Part shown: one piece after another, positions 46,332 through 56,518 of the stretch
How positions within the stretch are numbered: position 1 is the first letter of the stretch
How the letters are laid out: every line of letters starts with the position of its first letter
Position numbers and translations under genes: made by a program
Notes under the pieces: generated by a model
Told to the model about the DNA's origin: nothing
Databases searched by the model: none
Seen by the model: only the letters and a program-made list of their open reading frames with translations
Assembly: GCF_030546745.1 (NCBI RefSeq)
Contig: NZ_JAUOPD010000001.1
Coordinates: 1-64,000 of the forward strand
DNA length: 64,000 nucleotides
Reading direction: 5' to 3'
DNA from: Thalassotalea sp. 1_MG-2023
Lineage (GTDB): Bacteria; Pseudomonadota; Gammaproteobacteria; Enterobacterales; Alteromonadaceae

Positions 46332-46973
46332 ATGTCTACTATTATGCATCATCAAATGTTGTGCGGCTTTATTGAAAAAGTGGTAAATGCACTTCTTAGT
46401 ATGAATTTATCTAGTAGTGCATCACTTGTAGCGCTTGAACAAAAAACCTTAGTGGTTTCGTTAGCGGAGCTTAATTTTCCATTATCTTTAACGGTTAGTG
46501 ATAAACAACTCCTTGTCACTTGTATTACTGAGCGCAGTGATTGCCAAATTGATACGAGCCTTGCGACACTGAAAACACTTAAAGAAGAACAGCAACTTAC
46601 CGAGTTAATTAAACAAGATAAATTGAATATTGTTGGTGATGTTAAAGTTGCACAGCAATTCGCTGATGTTTTTCAACAGTTAGACATAGATTGGCAGTCA
46701 GAAATAGCAAGCTATATAGGTGATGTGCCGACATATAAATTAGGGCGGTTTCATCAATGGCTTTTGGCTAAAGTGACATTTGCTAAACAGCAAGTGTCAG
46801 CTGATGCGAGCGAATGGTTGCTACATGAAAAGCGTGTATTGGTGTCAAACGGTGAACTTCAGCAGCTCTATGGTCAAATTCAACAAGCTCAGCAAGCGAT
46901 TCAACAAATAGAACAACGTATTTCACAACTGGATGATGCGATTAACGCATCACATCAGGAGTCATTGTCTTGA
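46332..46973 (+). CDS. ubiJ: ubiquinone biosynthesis accessory factor UbiJ
   Basis: The 213-residue protein starts 5 bases after ubiE. It has an N-terminal SCP2 lipid-binding domain (about 15-115; [20 protein letters not shown]) and a C-terminal coiled coil of Gln-rich heptads ([20 protein letters not shown]). With UbiK it organises the soluble Ubi enzyme complex and holds the hydrophobic intermediates. Sequence and location between ubiE and ubiB make the identification firm. Confidence 0.92.
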   Translation: MSTIMHHQMLCGFIEKVVNALLSMNLSSSASLVALEQKTLVVSLAELNFPLSLTVSDKQLLVTCITERSDCQIDTSLATLKTLKEEQQLTELIKQDKLNIVGDVKVAQQFADVFQQLDIDWQSEIASYIGDVPTYKLGRFHQWLLAKVTFAKQQVSADASEWLLHEKRVLVSNGELQQLYGQIQQAQQAIQQIEQRISQLDDAINASHQESLS

Positions 46974-48538
46974 AGAGTACACGACGGTTATATCGCATTA
47001 CCGCAACGTTTTTCCACTACGGTTTAGATGAACTGATCCCGCCGAAGTTGATCCCTTGGTATGTCAAAATAATGCGTTGGTCGCTGTTTTGGCTTCGTAA
47101 TAAACATAAAGAAAAACCAAGAGCTGTGCGGTTTCGATTAGCGATCGAATCGTTAGGGCCTGTGTTTATTAAGTTTGGTCAAATGCTCTCTACCAGGCGT
47201 GATTTACTACCCGATGACTTTGCTAATGAGTTAGCTTTATTACAAGATCAAGTACCGGCTTTTGATGGCGAATATGCTAAAAAAGTTATTATTAATGCGA
47301 TAGGCAAAGAAGTATTTGAGCAGTCATTTTCCCATTTTGAAACCAAGCCTTTAGCTTCAGCCTCAATTGCACAAGTACATACTGCAACACTATTACAAGA
47401 CGATAAACAACAAAAAGTGGTGATCAAAGTCTTGCGTCCAGGTATTGATAAAGTGATCAAGGCTGACGTGAGCATGATGGCGAAGTTGGCAAAGGTTGTG
47501 TCAAGGTGGCTGCCTGATGGTAAGCGATTAAGACCAACCGAAGTAGTTGCCGAGTATAAGAAAACAATTTTAGATGAGCTCGATTTACAACGCGAATCTG
47601 CAAATGCTATTCAATTAAAACGCAACTTTAGTTTAGGCAGAGATAACGACCATATTCTGTATGTGCCAGAGGTTTATAGCCAATTTTGTCATAAAAACGT
47701 ACTGGTGATGGAGCGTATTTATGGTGTCAGTGTTGGTGAGGTTGAAACGCTTACTGACCTTGGCGTAGATATGAAGCTTTTAGCTGAACGTGGCTTAGAC
47801 GTGTTTTTTACGCAAGTATACCGTGATAGTTTCTTTCACGCTGATATGCATCCAGGTAATGTATTTGTTGATGCAACCGATCCTGCAAATCCCACTTGGA
47901 TCGCAATAGATTGTGGCATTGTAGGCACATTAAACCGTGAAGATAAACGCTACTTAGCAGAGAACTTCGTTGCATTCTTTAATCGAGATTACCGTAAGGT
48001 TGCGCAGCTGCATGTCGATTCAGGGTGGGTACCACCGCAAACGAGTGTTGATGAATTTGAATTTGCAATACGTACCGTATGCGAACCGATCTTTAATAAA
48101 CCATTGGCTGAAATATCATTTGGTCAAGTGTTGGTAAACCTGTTTAATACTGCACGGCGATTTAATATGGAAGTGCAGCCTCAACTAGTATTACTGCAAA
48201 AAACCTTGTTGTATGTTGAAGGGTTAGGGCGGCAGTTATATCCGCAATTAGACTTATGGCAAACGGCGAAACCTTTCCTTGAAAACTGGGTAAAAGAACA
48301 AATGGGCGTTAAAGCGGTTTTTGCCAAAGTGAAAGAAAATTTACCTTTTTGGAATGAAAAACTACCTGAAATGCCTGATTTGGTTTACCAGTATTTAAAA
48401 GAGGGTAAACACGCGCAACAACAACAGGTTGATCTGTTAAAACAAATCAAACATCAACAACGAAAAAACAATCATATTTTAGTTTATGCAGTTATTGCCA
48501 GTAGTCTCATTATCAGCTGCGCCATTGTGTTGGGCTGA
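46970..48538 (+). CDS. ubiB: ubiquinone biosynthesis kinase-like protein UbiB
   Basis: The 522-residue protein starts at a TTG that overlaps the ubiJ stop by 4 bases, with AGGAG eight bases before. The ADCK/UbiB marks are the KxGQ motif ([20 protein letters not shown]), the Ala-rich loop [10 protein letters not shown] and [13 protein letters not shown] plus [10 protein letters not shown] for the catalytic and metal-binding loops. A C-terminal membrane helix ([20 protein letters not shown]) anchors it. It acts as an ATPase supporting extraction of ubiquinone precursors. Confidence 0.96.
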   Translation: MKSTRRLYRITATFFHYGLDELIPPKLIPWYVKIMRWSLFWLRNKHKEKPRAVRFRLAIESLGPVFIKFGQMLSTRRDLLPDDFANELALLQDQVPAFDGEYAKKVIINAIGKEVFEQSFSHFETKPLASASIAQVHTATLLQDDKQQKVVIKVLRPGIDKVIKADVSMMAKLAKVVSRWLPDGKRLRPTEVVAEYKKTILDELDLQRESANAIQLKRNFSLGRDNDHILYVPEVYSQFCHKNVLVMERIYGVSVGEVETLTDLGVDMKLLAERGLDVFFTQVYRDSFFHADMHPGNVFVDATDPANPTWIAIDCGIVGTLNREDKRYLAENFVAFFNRDYRKVAQLHVDSGWVPPQTSVDEFEFAIRTVCEPIFNKPLAEISFGQVLVNLFNTARRFNMEVQPQLVLLQKTLLYVEGLGRQLYPQLDLWQTAKPFLENWVKEQMGVKAVFAKVKENLPFWNEKLPEMPDLVYQYLKEGKHAQQQQVDLLKQIKHQQRKNNHILVYAVIASSLIISCAIVLG

Positions 48539-48619
48539 TAAGCTGACAGGATTTTATGAGTAAGGTAAAGTAACTTGCAAAGCGCTGATTAACCACCACC
48601 TGTTCTAAGTGATATAGAC

Positions 48620-50527
48620 ATGCAACATACTAATAATAAATCATTGCCCACGTTAATTGCTGGTCCAATTCTAAGGCATGTATCTTCTACAGAAATCACG
48701 TTTTGGTTGGTAACATCTACACCGAGTTGTTTGTCATTATCGTTATATACCGAGACTGAACGAGTATTTGAACAACAATTAACTCAAGAACAACACCAAA
48801 CGATTGATATTGGTAAGCATGCTTATATACACCTTGTGACATTGGCCGATGTAGCGCTAACAACTGAACAAAACTATTACTATGACTTTACTTTTACTTA
48901 TCAAACGCAGAACGAAAAACTCAGTGAAATAGCACCTGCTTTATTATATCAATCGCAGCAATATTGTAGTTTTACTGTACCTGATAAAGTAGAGCGCATG
49001 TTACATGGCTCATGCCGTAAACCACATTTTCCTTCAGATGATGGGTTAGCACAAGTAGACGCGGTGATTGAGCAAACAATCTCAACACCTGCAGAACGTC
49101 CTGCTTTACTCATGATGTCAGGTGATCAGGTGTATGCGGATGATGTGGCAGGCCCAATGCTATCTGCAATACATCAAGTAATAGCTTTGCTTGGCTTATA
49201 TGATGAAACATGGCAAGGGGCTGTGATTAATCATAGTCAGGAGCTGTATGACAGTGAGTTCTGTTATTATCACCGTGAACGTTTGTTACCACATACCCAA
49301 GCCAATGAGGCACTGTATGATAAGTTCTTTGCTGCCAGTAAAAAGCCTATTTTTACTTCGGTGAATGCGAAAAATCATTTAGTCACCTTGGCTGAATGTT
49401 TTGCTATGTATTTATTGGTCTGGTCGCCGGAAATGTGGCGCTTAGTGGAAGTTGATACGCCTGATTTATCAGCTGAGGATTTAGCAAAGTTTTCACAAGA
49501 ACAGCAAATACTTTCTGGTTTTCAGCAAACATTGCCACAAGTGGCTAGGGCACTTGCTCACATTCCAACGTATATGATTTTTGATGATCATGATATTACT
49601 GATGATTGGAATTTAACCCGTGGCTGGGAAGAAGCGGCATACGGTCATCCTTTTTCCAAGCGAATTATTGGTAATTCATTAATCGCTTATTGGTTGTGTC
49701 AAGGTTGGGGGAATGCGCCGAAAAAATTTACCGCGTTAAATAAAGAGGCAAATAAATATTTTGCTCAGGGATACTTACAACTCGACGAACTCGTTGAACG
49801 TGTGCTTGATTGGCAAGACTGGCACTATAGCTTGCGAACTACGCCAAAAATAGTGGTGTTAGATACTCGTACGCAACGTTGGCGTTCTGAAAGCCGCTCT
49901 TCTAAACCTTCAGGTTTAATGGATTGGGAGGCTTTGTCAGAGATGCAACAAGAGCTCATCAATGAGCCTCAAGTTATTTTAGTCTCTGCAGCGCCTATTT
50001 ATGGTGTGAAAATGATTGAAACTATTCAACGTATTTTTACCTTTTTCGGTCAGCCCTTAATGGTAGATGCAGAAAATTGGATGGCACATAAAGGCACAGC
50101 TAATGTCATGCTTAATATTTTTAGGCATGTTAAAACCCCACCGGAATTTATTATTTTATCTGGTGATGTGCATTACTCGTTTGTCTATGATGTGAGCCAT
50201 CGTTTTCAGCGCAGCCAATCTAAAATTGTACAAATTACCAGTAGCGGTATTAAGAATAAATTTCCTGATAAGTTATTAAATGCTTTAGATAGATTAAACC
50301 GTGCTTTATATGGTCCATATTCACCGCTTAACTGGTTTACTAAGCGGCGGAATATGAAAGTGAGGGTGCGTAAACCAAGTAACAGTAAAAAAGGGCTCAC
50401 CTTAGTCAATGCGAGTGGCATTGGTGAAATACGATTAACCCATGATGAACATATTGTTCAGGTAAATACGTTAACGGCTTCAGGGGAAGCGATTCATTTT
50501 ACTGTTGATAAAGATGAAGCATCGTAA
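48620..50527 (+). CDS. PhoD-like metallophosphoesterase
   Basis: The 635-residue protein has an N-terminal beta-sandwich (about 1-130) and a PhoD-type metallophosphoesterase core. Metal-binding motifs are HGSCRKPHFPSDDGLAQVD, LMMSGDQVYADD, FDDHDITDDWN and LSGDVHYSFVYD. There is no evident signal peptide or Tat motif, unlike secreted PhoD alkaline phosphatases, so it may act in the cytoplasm. It would cleave phosphate mono- or diesters; the substrate is unknown. It follows ubiB by 81 bases but seems functionally unrelated. Confidence 0.85.
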   Translation: MQHTNNKSLPTLIAGPILRHVSSTEITFWLVTSTPSCLSLSLYTETERVFEQQLTQEQHQTIDIGKHAYIHLVTLADVALTTEQNYYYDFTFTYQTQNEKLSEIAPALLYQSQQYCSFTVPDKVERMLHGSCRKPHFPSDDGLAQVDAVIEQTISTPAERPALLMMSGDQVYADDVAGPMLSAIHQVIALLGLYDETWQGAVINHSQELYDSEFCYYHRERLLPHTQANEALYDKFFAASKKPIFTSVNAKNHLVTLAECFAMYLLVWSPEMWRLVEVDTPDLSAEDLAKFSQEQQILSGFQQTLPQVARALAHIPTYMIFDDHDITDDWNLTRGWEEAAYGHPFSKRIIGNSLIAYWLCQGWGNAPKKFTALNKEANKYFAQGYLQLDELVERVLDWQDWHYSLRTTPKIVVLDTRTQRWRSESRSSKPSGLMDWEALSEMQQELINEPQVILVSAAPIYGVKMIETIQRIFTFFGQPLMVDAENWMAHKGTANVMLNIFRHVKTPPEFIILSGDVHYSFVYDVSHRFQRSQSKIVQITSSGIKNKFPDKLLNALDRLNRALYGPYSPLNWFTKRRNMKVRVRKPSNSKKGLTLVNASGIGEIRLTHDEHIVQVNTLTASGEAIHFTVDKDEAS

Positions 50528-50559
50528 CCCTGTTTGTTTAAGCTCAACAGTTGTGATAC

Positions 50560-50588
50560 GAGCATATTCGCCGTAACGAAATATGCTC
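50560..50588. terminator. hairpin between convergent phosphatase and DUF885 genes
   Basis: GAGCATATTCG (50560-50570) pairs with CGAAATATGCTC (50577-50588) with one bulged base and a 6-base loop. There is no T-run, but the position between convergent stop codons suggests a terminator. Confidence 0.5.
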
Positions 50589-50598
50589 ATCGATATAT

Positions 50599-52344
50599 TT
50601 AAGTACTTTGTTTTTGTTGGTTAATCCAGTCTATTGTTAATTCTTCAAGTAGTGCCATCGGCAAGCTACCATTTTTTAACAGTTGATCATGAAAAGCGCG
50701 GATGTCGAATTTATCGCCAAGTGTTTGCTCTGCTAATGCACGTAATTCACGGATTTTTATTTCACCAATTTTGTAAGCGAGAGCTTGAGCTGGCCAGCTA
50801 ATATAACGATCAATTTGGGCGATTACATCTGCCATACTTAATGCCGTATTCTCGGCTAAGTAATCGATGGCTTGTTGTCTGCTCCAACCTTTGGCATGCA
50901 TACCCGTATCAACTACTAATCGACAAGCACGCCATGCTTCATAGGTTAAACGGCCAAAATCACTGTATGGGTCTTGGTAAAAGCCTATTTCCTTACCAAG
51001 ACGTTCTGAATATAATCCCCAACCTTCGCCATAAGCCGCATGATAGAGGGTTTTACGAAACTCAGGCATATCAACTTCTTGGGCAATGGCACTTTGTAAA
51101 TGATGTCCTGGCTCAGCTTCATGAAAGGTCAACGCTTCAAGCGTGTAAAGTGGCTGACTTTTTAAATCTTTAGTGTCAATAAAGTAAGTGCCTGACGTTG
51201 TGCCACTACCATCTGAGGCTACATAATAAGCCCCGCCGTTTGGTGCTGGTTTAATATCAAACGTTTGACGTGGTAGCACCGAAAACCATTTTGGCAGTTG
51301 AGCCGCCATTTTACGGGTGATATAACTGGCTTTTTCGATTAAATCTCGCTCTGAATCGGTATAAAACTTTTCGTCTGTTCTCAAATAGGCAATAAAGTCT
51401 TTAAAACTGCCATCAAATCCCACTTGCGAAATAATGGTCTCCATTTCACCACGAATACGTTTAACTTCATCTAGCCCAAGTTGATGAATGTCATCTGCTT
51501 TCATGTTAGTTGTGGTATAAAATTCAATTAAATATTGATAGTAATCTTTACCACCAGGTAAATCACTAATACCGACTGTTTTACGACAGTTTGCCATGTA
51601 TTGATTAATAAAAAAATGATGGAATTTCTTATATTCAGGGATGACTTTTTCAGTAATGAGTTGGCTGGTTTTCTTGGTAAAATAAGCCTTGTCTTGTGCT
51701 GAAAATGAAGCAGGCATGTTCGTTATTGGCCCATAAAAAACACTGTCTTGAGCCTGCTCAACAACATGTTTACTGATCGATTGGTCATAACCTTCAAAAG
51801 ACTGACAATAATGCACGTGACCTTGCTTTATTGCTTGGGTGAGAGTGTTAATATGTTCTTGGTTGTAACGTGGAAAATCAGCAAGGCTAATTAAATACTG
51901 TTGATAATCTTCCTTGGTTAAGAACGACATGTTTGCCGGCGCACCTGCAAAATAACTGTGGAACCCTGAGTAATAATTTAACGGGTAAAAATGATCAAGT
52001 TGTTGATAACTTTTGGCTTCTGTTTTGCGTTCATACTCAAAGAGTCGGTAGGTCACTTGCTCGTCAGAAGATAAGGCGTCTTGATCAATTTTTGCTAAAC
52101 GTTTCAGCAACAGTGCGTTATATTGTTCACGGCGATCTCTGCCCGCTTTCGACATTTCAGGCAACTTGCCATTCATGCGGAATGCGTCAGGGTCTTTTCT
52201 GAAGAAAATTTGTTCTTGGTTTGCTGTTTTCCAATGATCGTTGAGTAATTGAGTAAATGCTTGAGAGGCAGTTTGTGCAGTTGCCGTGACACTTATGCCA
52301 AAGGCGATTACACTTGCAACAACAAGTTTATTTTTATTATTCAT
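50599..52344 (-). CDS. secreted DUF885 protein, putative metallopeptidase
   Basis: From the ATG at 52344 (AGGA at good spacing) the 581-residue protein has a signal peptide (NKLVVASVIAFGISVTATAQ). It matches DUF885, with the hallmark LTFHEAEPGHHLQSAIAQE and, downstream, AAYGEGWGLYSERLGKE. The HExxPGHH-type motif plus the later Glu resemble a zinc peptidase (gluzincin-like) site, so it is presumably a periplasmic peptidase; direct evidence for the family is limited. A longer in-frame start adds nine residues without a signal. It is divergent from the gene at 52465. Confidence 0.87.
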   Translation of the reverse strand: MNNKNKLVVASVIAFGISVTATAQTASQAFTQLLNDHWKTANQEQIFFRKDPDAFRMNGKLPEMSKAGRDRREQYNALLLKRLAKIDQDALSSDEQVTYRLFEYERKTEAKSYQQLDHFYPLNYYSGFHSYFAGAPANMSFLTKEDYQQYLISLADFPRYNQEHINTLTQAIKQGHVHYCQSFEGYDQSISKHVVEQAQDSVFYGPITNMPASFSAQDKAYFTKKTSQLITEKVIPEYKKFHHFFINQYMANCRKTVGISDLPGGKDYYQYLIEFYTTTNMKADDIHQLGLDEVKRIRGEMETIISQVGFDGSFKDFIAYLRTDEKFYTDSERDLIEKASYITRKMAAQLPKWFSVLPRQTFDIKPAPNGGAYYVASDGSGTTSGTYFIDTKDLKSQPLYTLEALTFHEAEPGHHLQSAIAQEVDMPEFRKTLYHAAYGEGWGLYSERLGKEIGFYQDPYSDFGRLTYEAWRACRLVVDTGMHAKGWSRQQAIDYLAENTALSMADVIAQIDRYISWPAQALAYKIGEIKIRELRALAEQTLGDKFDIRAFHDQLLKNGSLPMALLEELTIDWINQQKQST

Positions 52345-52391
52345 CTTATTATCCTGATTAATAGGTATCACGATTTATTATAAAGCATAAA

Positions 52392-52406
52392 ATACCTAGG
52401 TATAAT
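52392..52406. promoter_or_regulatory. 12-bp palindrome over a divergent promoter
   Basis: ATACCTAGGTAT (52392-52403) is a perfect palindrome. The last bases form the start of TATAAT (52401-52406), a consensus -10 for the plus-strand gene at 52465, and ATTATA at 52377-52382 gives a minus-strand TATAAT for the DUF885 gene. The -35 elements are weak, so an activator or repressor binding the palindrome is plausible. Confidence 0.4.
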
Positions 52407-52464
52407 AAGCAGTATTCATTGGCGATAACAACTTAAAGTTTGCAAGTTTATATAAAGGAGCATT

Positions 52465-52971
52465 ATGCTTAAATTATCTCGTGCAGGTTGGAACAACGTC
52501 ATTATTTTTGGGGTTTTGGCTTTTATTTTATTAATTAATGCCACCCATGAAAATGTTTTTACAGATGAGCAAGCTCTACAAAAAGATGACAGCTTTTTCC
52601 CAAACTCTGCGGTTATCTTAACCATGTCGTTAAATCAACAAGTCACTATCGAGCGTATAGGAAAAACATGGCGTGCTACTCCTGCGGTCATTGAAGGACA
52701 AGCGTTGGCGCAAATGATGCGTTCTTGGCAACAGTTGTCTGTTGAGCCCACTACCCCAAATGATAATGTTGATCCGCAATTATCGTTATTAGTAAGTATC
52801 GAGATATCAGGTCAAGATGAAGCAATAAACTTACGATTAAACGCACAAACTGATCAGTTGCTAATTTATCATCAACAAAAAGAACGTTGGTACGTATTAC
52901 CCTTAGCTATGTATGATCAGCTTGTTCCACAAGAAATATTCGGGTCAAAATTATTAAATGATGATGCGTAA
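52465..52971 (+). CDS. membrane-anchored protein of unknown function
   Basis: The 168-residue product has one N-terminal membrane helix (NVIIFGVLAFILLINATHEN) and an extracytoplasmic alpha/beta domain (about 40-160). Phrases such as VTIERIGKTWRATP and LLIYHQQKERWYVLP recall DUF4340-like repeats, but I cannot assign it firmly. AAAGGAG lies before the ATG. It overlaps the next gene by 14 bases, which suggests co-translation with the ATP-grasp protein. Confidence 0.75.
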   Translation: MLKLSRAGWNNVIIFGVLAFILLINATHENVFTDEQALQKDDSFFPNSAVILTMSLNQQVTIERIGKTWRATPAVIEGQALAQMMRSWQQLSVEPTTPNDNVDPQLSLLVSIEISGQDEAINLRLNAQTDQLLIYHQQKERWYVLPLAMYDQLVPQEIFGSKLLNDDA

Positions 52972-53863
52972 ATGTGCTTTTTTATCCATGGATTCGTTAG
53001 ATGATTTTGAGTCTTACGATCACCTCGTTGAACCCCATTTAAAAGCTTTAGGCTGGCAATTGGATACCATTTCATGGCGAAAAAAACAGGTGAATTGGTC
53101 AGACTATGAAGCAGTGATCATTAGAACGCCTTGGGATTACCAGCAAGACGAACAAGCTTTTTTAAAAGTGCTAGCTGAAATAGAGCAATCGAGCGCACAT
53201 TTAGAGAACCCGTTAGAAATTGTGCGTTGGAATATAGATAAAATATATTTGCAATCGTTAGAACTGCTCGGCGCCACCTTAGTGCCTACGTTGTGGCATT
53301 CACGATTAGCAGAGCAATCGCTAACAGAACAAAGGGTTGATGATTTTTTTGCCCATTTTTCCTGCGAGCAATTGATTATTAAGCCAAGAATAAGTGCTAA
53401 TGCTGATAATACCTTTTGGCTCGATAGGGATTCAGCAAAGGCGCGTATCATTGACCTTAATCAGATCTTCAATAACCGTGACTTTATGGTACAACCCTTT
53501 ATGGAGCACATTTTAAATGAAGGTGAATATTCATTATTTTATTTTAATGGGCAATATAGTCACGCCATTTTAAAAACACCAAAAGAGCATGATTTTCGTG
53601 TTCAGGAAGAATTTGGCAGTCGGTTAACACAAATAACCCCTGAGCCAGCGTTGCTTAAAGCGGCACAAACGTGCATGGCTGCTATAGATAAGCTGCATAT
53701 TATGCCCTTGTATGCTCGTGTCGATTTTGTTCGCCATCAGCGTGGGTTTGCATTAATGGAAGCAGAACTTATCGAACCTTCTTTATATTTCAATATGGAT
53801 CAACACGCGGCAAAGCGTTTTGCTGATGCGTTTGTTGAACGTATGCACCAGTTAACCTTATAA
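52958..53863 (+). CDS. ATP-grasp family protein (glutathione synthetase-like)
   Basis: The 301-residue protein has an N-terminal domain (AVIIRTPWDYQQDEQAFLKV then NPLEIVRWNIDKIYL) and an ATP-grasp core with EQLIIKPRISANADNTFWLD, MVQPFMEHILNEGEYSLFYF and the Mg-binding end YARVDFVRHQRGFALMEAEL then IEPSLYF. This pattern occurs in RimK/glutathione-synthetase-like ligases that join an amine to a carboxylate; the substrate is unknown. Three ATGs in a row (52958, 52961, 52964) make the exact start uncertain. mutM follows after 8 bases. Confidence 0.82.
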   Translation: MMMRKCAFLSMDSLDDFESYDHLVEPHLKALGWQLDTISWRKKQVNWSDYEAVIIRTPWDYQQDEQAFLKVLAEIEQSSAHLENPLEIVRWNIDKIYLQSLELLGATLVPTLWHSRLAEQSLTEQRVDDFFAHFSCEQLIIKPRISANADNTFWLDRDSAKARIIDLNQIFNNRDFMVQPFMEHILNEGEYSLFYFNGQYSHAILKTPKEHDFRVQEEFGSRLTQITPEPALLKAAQTCMAAIDKLHIMPLYARVDFVRHQRGFALMEAELIEPSLYFNMDQHAAKRFADAFVERMHQLTL

Positions 53864-53871
53864 GAGTTATT

Positions 53872-54696
53872 ATGCCTGAATTACCCGAAGTAGAAGTATG
53901 CCGTTTAGGGATCAGCCCACATATTGAAGGTCAAACCGTGAAAAAGGTCACTGTTCGTCATAAACAGTTACGCTGGCCGATCCCCGAAGAAGTATTATTG
54001 CTCAATGGGCTAACGGTATTGTCGGTTAAGCGACGTTCTAAATATTTATTGATTGAATTTACCACTGGAACCTTAGTATTACATTTGGGAATGTCAGGAA
54101 CCATACGTGTTATTGATGAGCATACTCCTGTGGCAAAGCATGACCATTTTGATCTGGCATTTACCCATGGCAAGGTACTACGGTTAAATGATCCTAGGCG
54201 ATTTGGTGCAGTACTGTGGTTGGCGGATCATCAAGATGAACAGGGGCTTTTTACGCGTTTGGGACCTGAGCCTTTAAACGATGCTTTTTCATCAGGGTAC
54301 TTATTCGAAAAAGCGCAAAATAAACGAGTCGCGATAAAGTCGTTTTTAATGAATAACCATGTTGTTGTTGGTGTGGGGAATATATATGCAAATGAAGCAT
54401 TGTTTCTCGCCGGTATTTCTCCCTTAACGATTGCGGGTAACGTTAGCCGACAGCACTTTGATCAATTAACCGAAATAATTAAACAAGTGCTATCAGCTGC
54501 TATCGAACAAGGTGGTACCACACTCAAAGATTTCACCCAAGCAGACGGCAGACCAGGTTATTTCGCGCAACAATTGTTAGTGTATGGCCGTAGCGGCAAG
54601 CCTTGCGTTAATTGCCAAACAACTTTACAAGAAGTTAGGCAATCTAATCGCAGCTCTGTGTTTTGTCCTCAATGCCAGCCGGCAGTGAGCGCATAA
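53872..54696 (+). CDS. mutM: formamidopyrimidine-DNA glycosylase
   Basis: The 274-residue enzyme has the invariant MPELPEVEVCR start with catalytic Pro2/Glu3. The helix-two-turn-helix region (NNHVVVGVGNIYANEALFLA) and the C-terminal zinc finger (CVNC...CPQC, about residues 246-269) follow. It excises 8-oxoguanine and other oxidised purines and nicks the abasic site. Gene order with coaD nearby is conserved in gammaproteobacteria, though here the DUF6491 gene lies between them. Confidence 0.97.
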   Translation: MPELPEVEVCRLGISPHIEGQTVKKVTVRHKQLRWPIPEEVLLLNGLTVLSVKRRSKYLLIEFTTGTLVLHLGMSGTIRVIDEHTPVAKHDHFDLAFTHGKVLRLNDPRRFGAVLWLADHQDEQGLFTRLGPEPLNDAFSSGYLFEKAQNKRVAIKSFLMNNHVVVGVGNIYANEALFLAGISPLTIAGNVSRQHFDQLTEIIKQVLSAAIEQGGTTLKDFTQADGRPGYFAQQLLVYGRSGKPCVNCQTTLQEVRQSNRSSVFCPQCQPAVSA

Positions 54697-54701
54697 TCAG
54701 T

Positions 54702-55142
54702 TTACTTGTTTGAATTTTCTTCTTCCGGTGGGTTTTTTATCGCAAATATTGCATCTTTTTGTTCTGGTGTTATCGGGTAAATTTTCTCAATACGGCAATT
54801 TAATGCTGGTTGGTCGGGAACGCCGATAGAATCAAATTTTGCGTGTAATGATGAGTCCATCGAGCGATCTAAAATGATGGAGTGCGCCCAGCGGATATCG
54901 GAACAATAGCCTGACATTTCTATTAAATATTTACGTTTTGGTGATGAGTTTAAAAGTAAAAATTCATCAGAGATACTATTCCAGCCATGAAAGCGAAATG
55001 AGGTTACGCGGCTAACATCGGTCATGTCATTAGCCGTAATATACTGGCGTATGTCGGTATTCATCTGTGTTAAATTAACGGAACGATTGGCACATGCTGT
55101 TAATAACATTAATAAAAAAAGAATGACACTTTGCTTAAACAT
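54702..55142 (-). CDS. DUF6491-like lipoprotein
   Basis: The 146-residue product has a lipoprotein signal (MFKQSVILFLLMLLTACANR, lipobox LTAC with Cys17). The body is small, with FRFHGWNSISDEFLLLNSSP and two Cys (GYCSDIRW and ALNCRIEKIYPI) that may form a disulfide; this matches DUF6491. Its function is unknown. It ends 5 bases from the convergent mutM stop and lies 23 bases downstream of coaD on the same strand. Confidence 0.8.
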   Translation of the reverse strand: MFKQSVILFLLMLLTACANRSVNLTQMNTDIRQYITANDMTDVSRVTSFRFHGWNSISDEFLLLNSSPKRKYLIEMSGYCSDIRWAHSIILDRSMDSSLHAKFDSIGVPDQPALNCRIEKIYPITPEQKDAIFAIKNPPEEENSNK

Positions 55143-55165
55143 ATAAATTCTCCTTTAGGGAATCG

Positions 55166-55666
<501 letters not shown>

Positions 55667-55762
55667 TCAAAGGTAATGTTTATTTTAGTCAGCAATAACG
55701 CGGAAGACAACACGGGCTTATGCATTATCTGTCTTGGCTATCGCAAGTACAACTTAAAGTAT

Positions 55763-55805
55763 TTACTCGAATATCTTTACCTCGAGTAATTTTTGATAGT
55801 ATGAT
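55763..55805 (+). promoter_or_regulatory. promoter with inverted repeat upstream of TetR gene
   Basis: TTACTCG (55763-55769) and CGAGTAA (55783-55789) form a 7-bp perfect dyad with a 13-base spacer. The right arm lies just after a possible -35 (TTACCT, 55777-55782), which is 17 bases from TATGAT (55800-55805). A dyad across the -35 region and 47 bases before the start codon is the usual place for TetR self-repression. Confidence 0.5.
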
Positions 55806-55836
55806 GTTAAAATTGAGCAATTAACAAAGCAATCTA

Positions 55837-56499
55837 ATGAGCATGAAAACCCGTGATAAAATAATTCAAGCCAGTATCGAGTTATTTAATGAGCAAGGAG
55901 AGCGAAACGTAACCACCAACCATATTGCTGCTCATTTAGGTATTAGTCCAGGTAATCTTTATTATCATTTTCGCAATAAAGAAGACATCATTTTGTCGAT
56001 TTATGAAGAATATGCTCGTAACTTGCTGCTTGAAACTTTCCCACAAGTAAACCCGAATACTAAGCCGCTAGATACCATTATTTTATATATGGATGCCGTA
56101 TTTCAGGCGTTAATGAAGTTTCGCTTCTTTTATGCAAACTTACCGGTACTCTTGGCAAAAAGTCCACAGCTTCATGAAAAGTATGTTGAAGTGCAACATA
56201 CCATTTCGCAACGATTAAGCGAGATGCTTATCGCGTTACGCGATGCCGATATGATGACCTTTGCAGATGATGAGCTGGCTGATATCGTGAGTATTTTACG
56301 TTTGATAAATACGTTTTGGTTAAGCTTTTATCAAACCCAAAATGAAAATACAGAAATAAATGATTCTGTGTTTTTAGATGGTGTTTTAAAAATATTAGTT
56401 ATGATCAGACCGTATATTACAGAATCTGCGATGAATGACTTTTTAACGGCTAAGGCTATGTATCAGAAACGACATAGAGATGCGCTAGCTGTTGCTTAA
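55837..56499 (+). CDS. TetR/AcrR family transcriptional regulator
   Basis: The 220-residue protein has a TetR N-terminal helix-turn-helix (residues 5-55; KIIQASIELFNEQGERNVTT then NHIAAHLGISPGNLYYHFRN) and a larger ligand-binding domain with LPVLLAKSPQLHEKYVEVQH. Its target is unknown; the dyad at 55763-55789 suggests autoregulation. It is convergent with kdkA. Confidence 0.9.
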   Translation: MSMKTRDKIIQASIELFNEQGERNVTTNHIAAHLGISPGNLYYHFRNKEDIILSIYEEYARNLLLETFPQVNPNTKPLDTIILYMDAVFQALMKFRFFYANLPVLLAKSPQLHEKYVEVQHTISQRLSEMLIALRDADMMTFADDELADIVSILRLINTFWLSFYQTQNENTEINDSVFLDGVLKILVMIRPYITESAMNDFLTAKAMYQKRHRDALAVA

Positions 56500-56518
56500 C
56501 GCCTTATTTACTCTTTAA

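Noticed and set aside
53137-53451. Minus-strand 104-residue frame
   Set aside because: It is antisense to the ATP-grasp gene; no start signal or family match.
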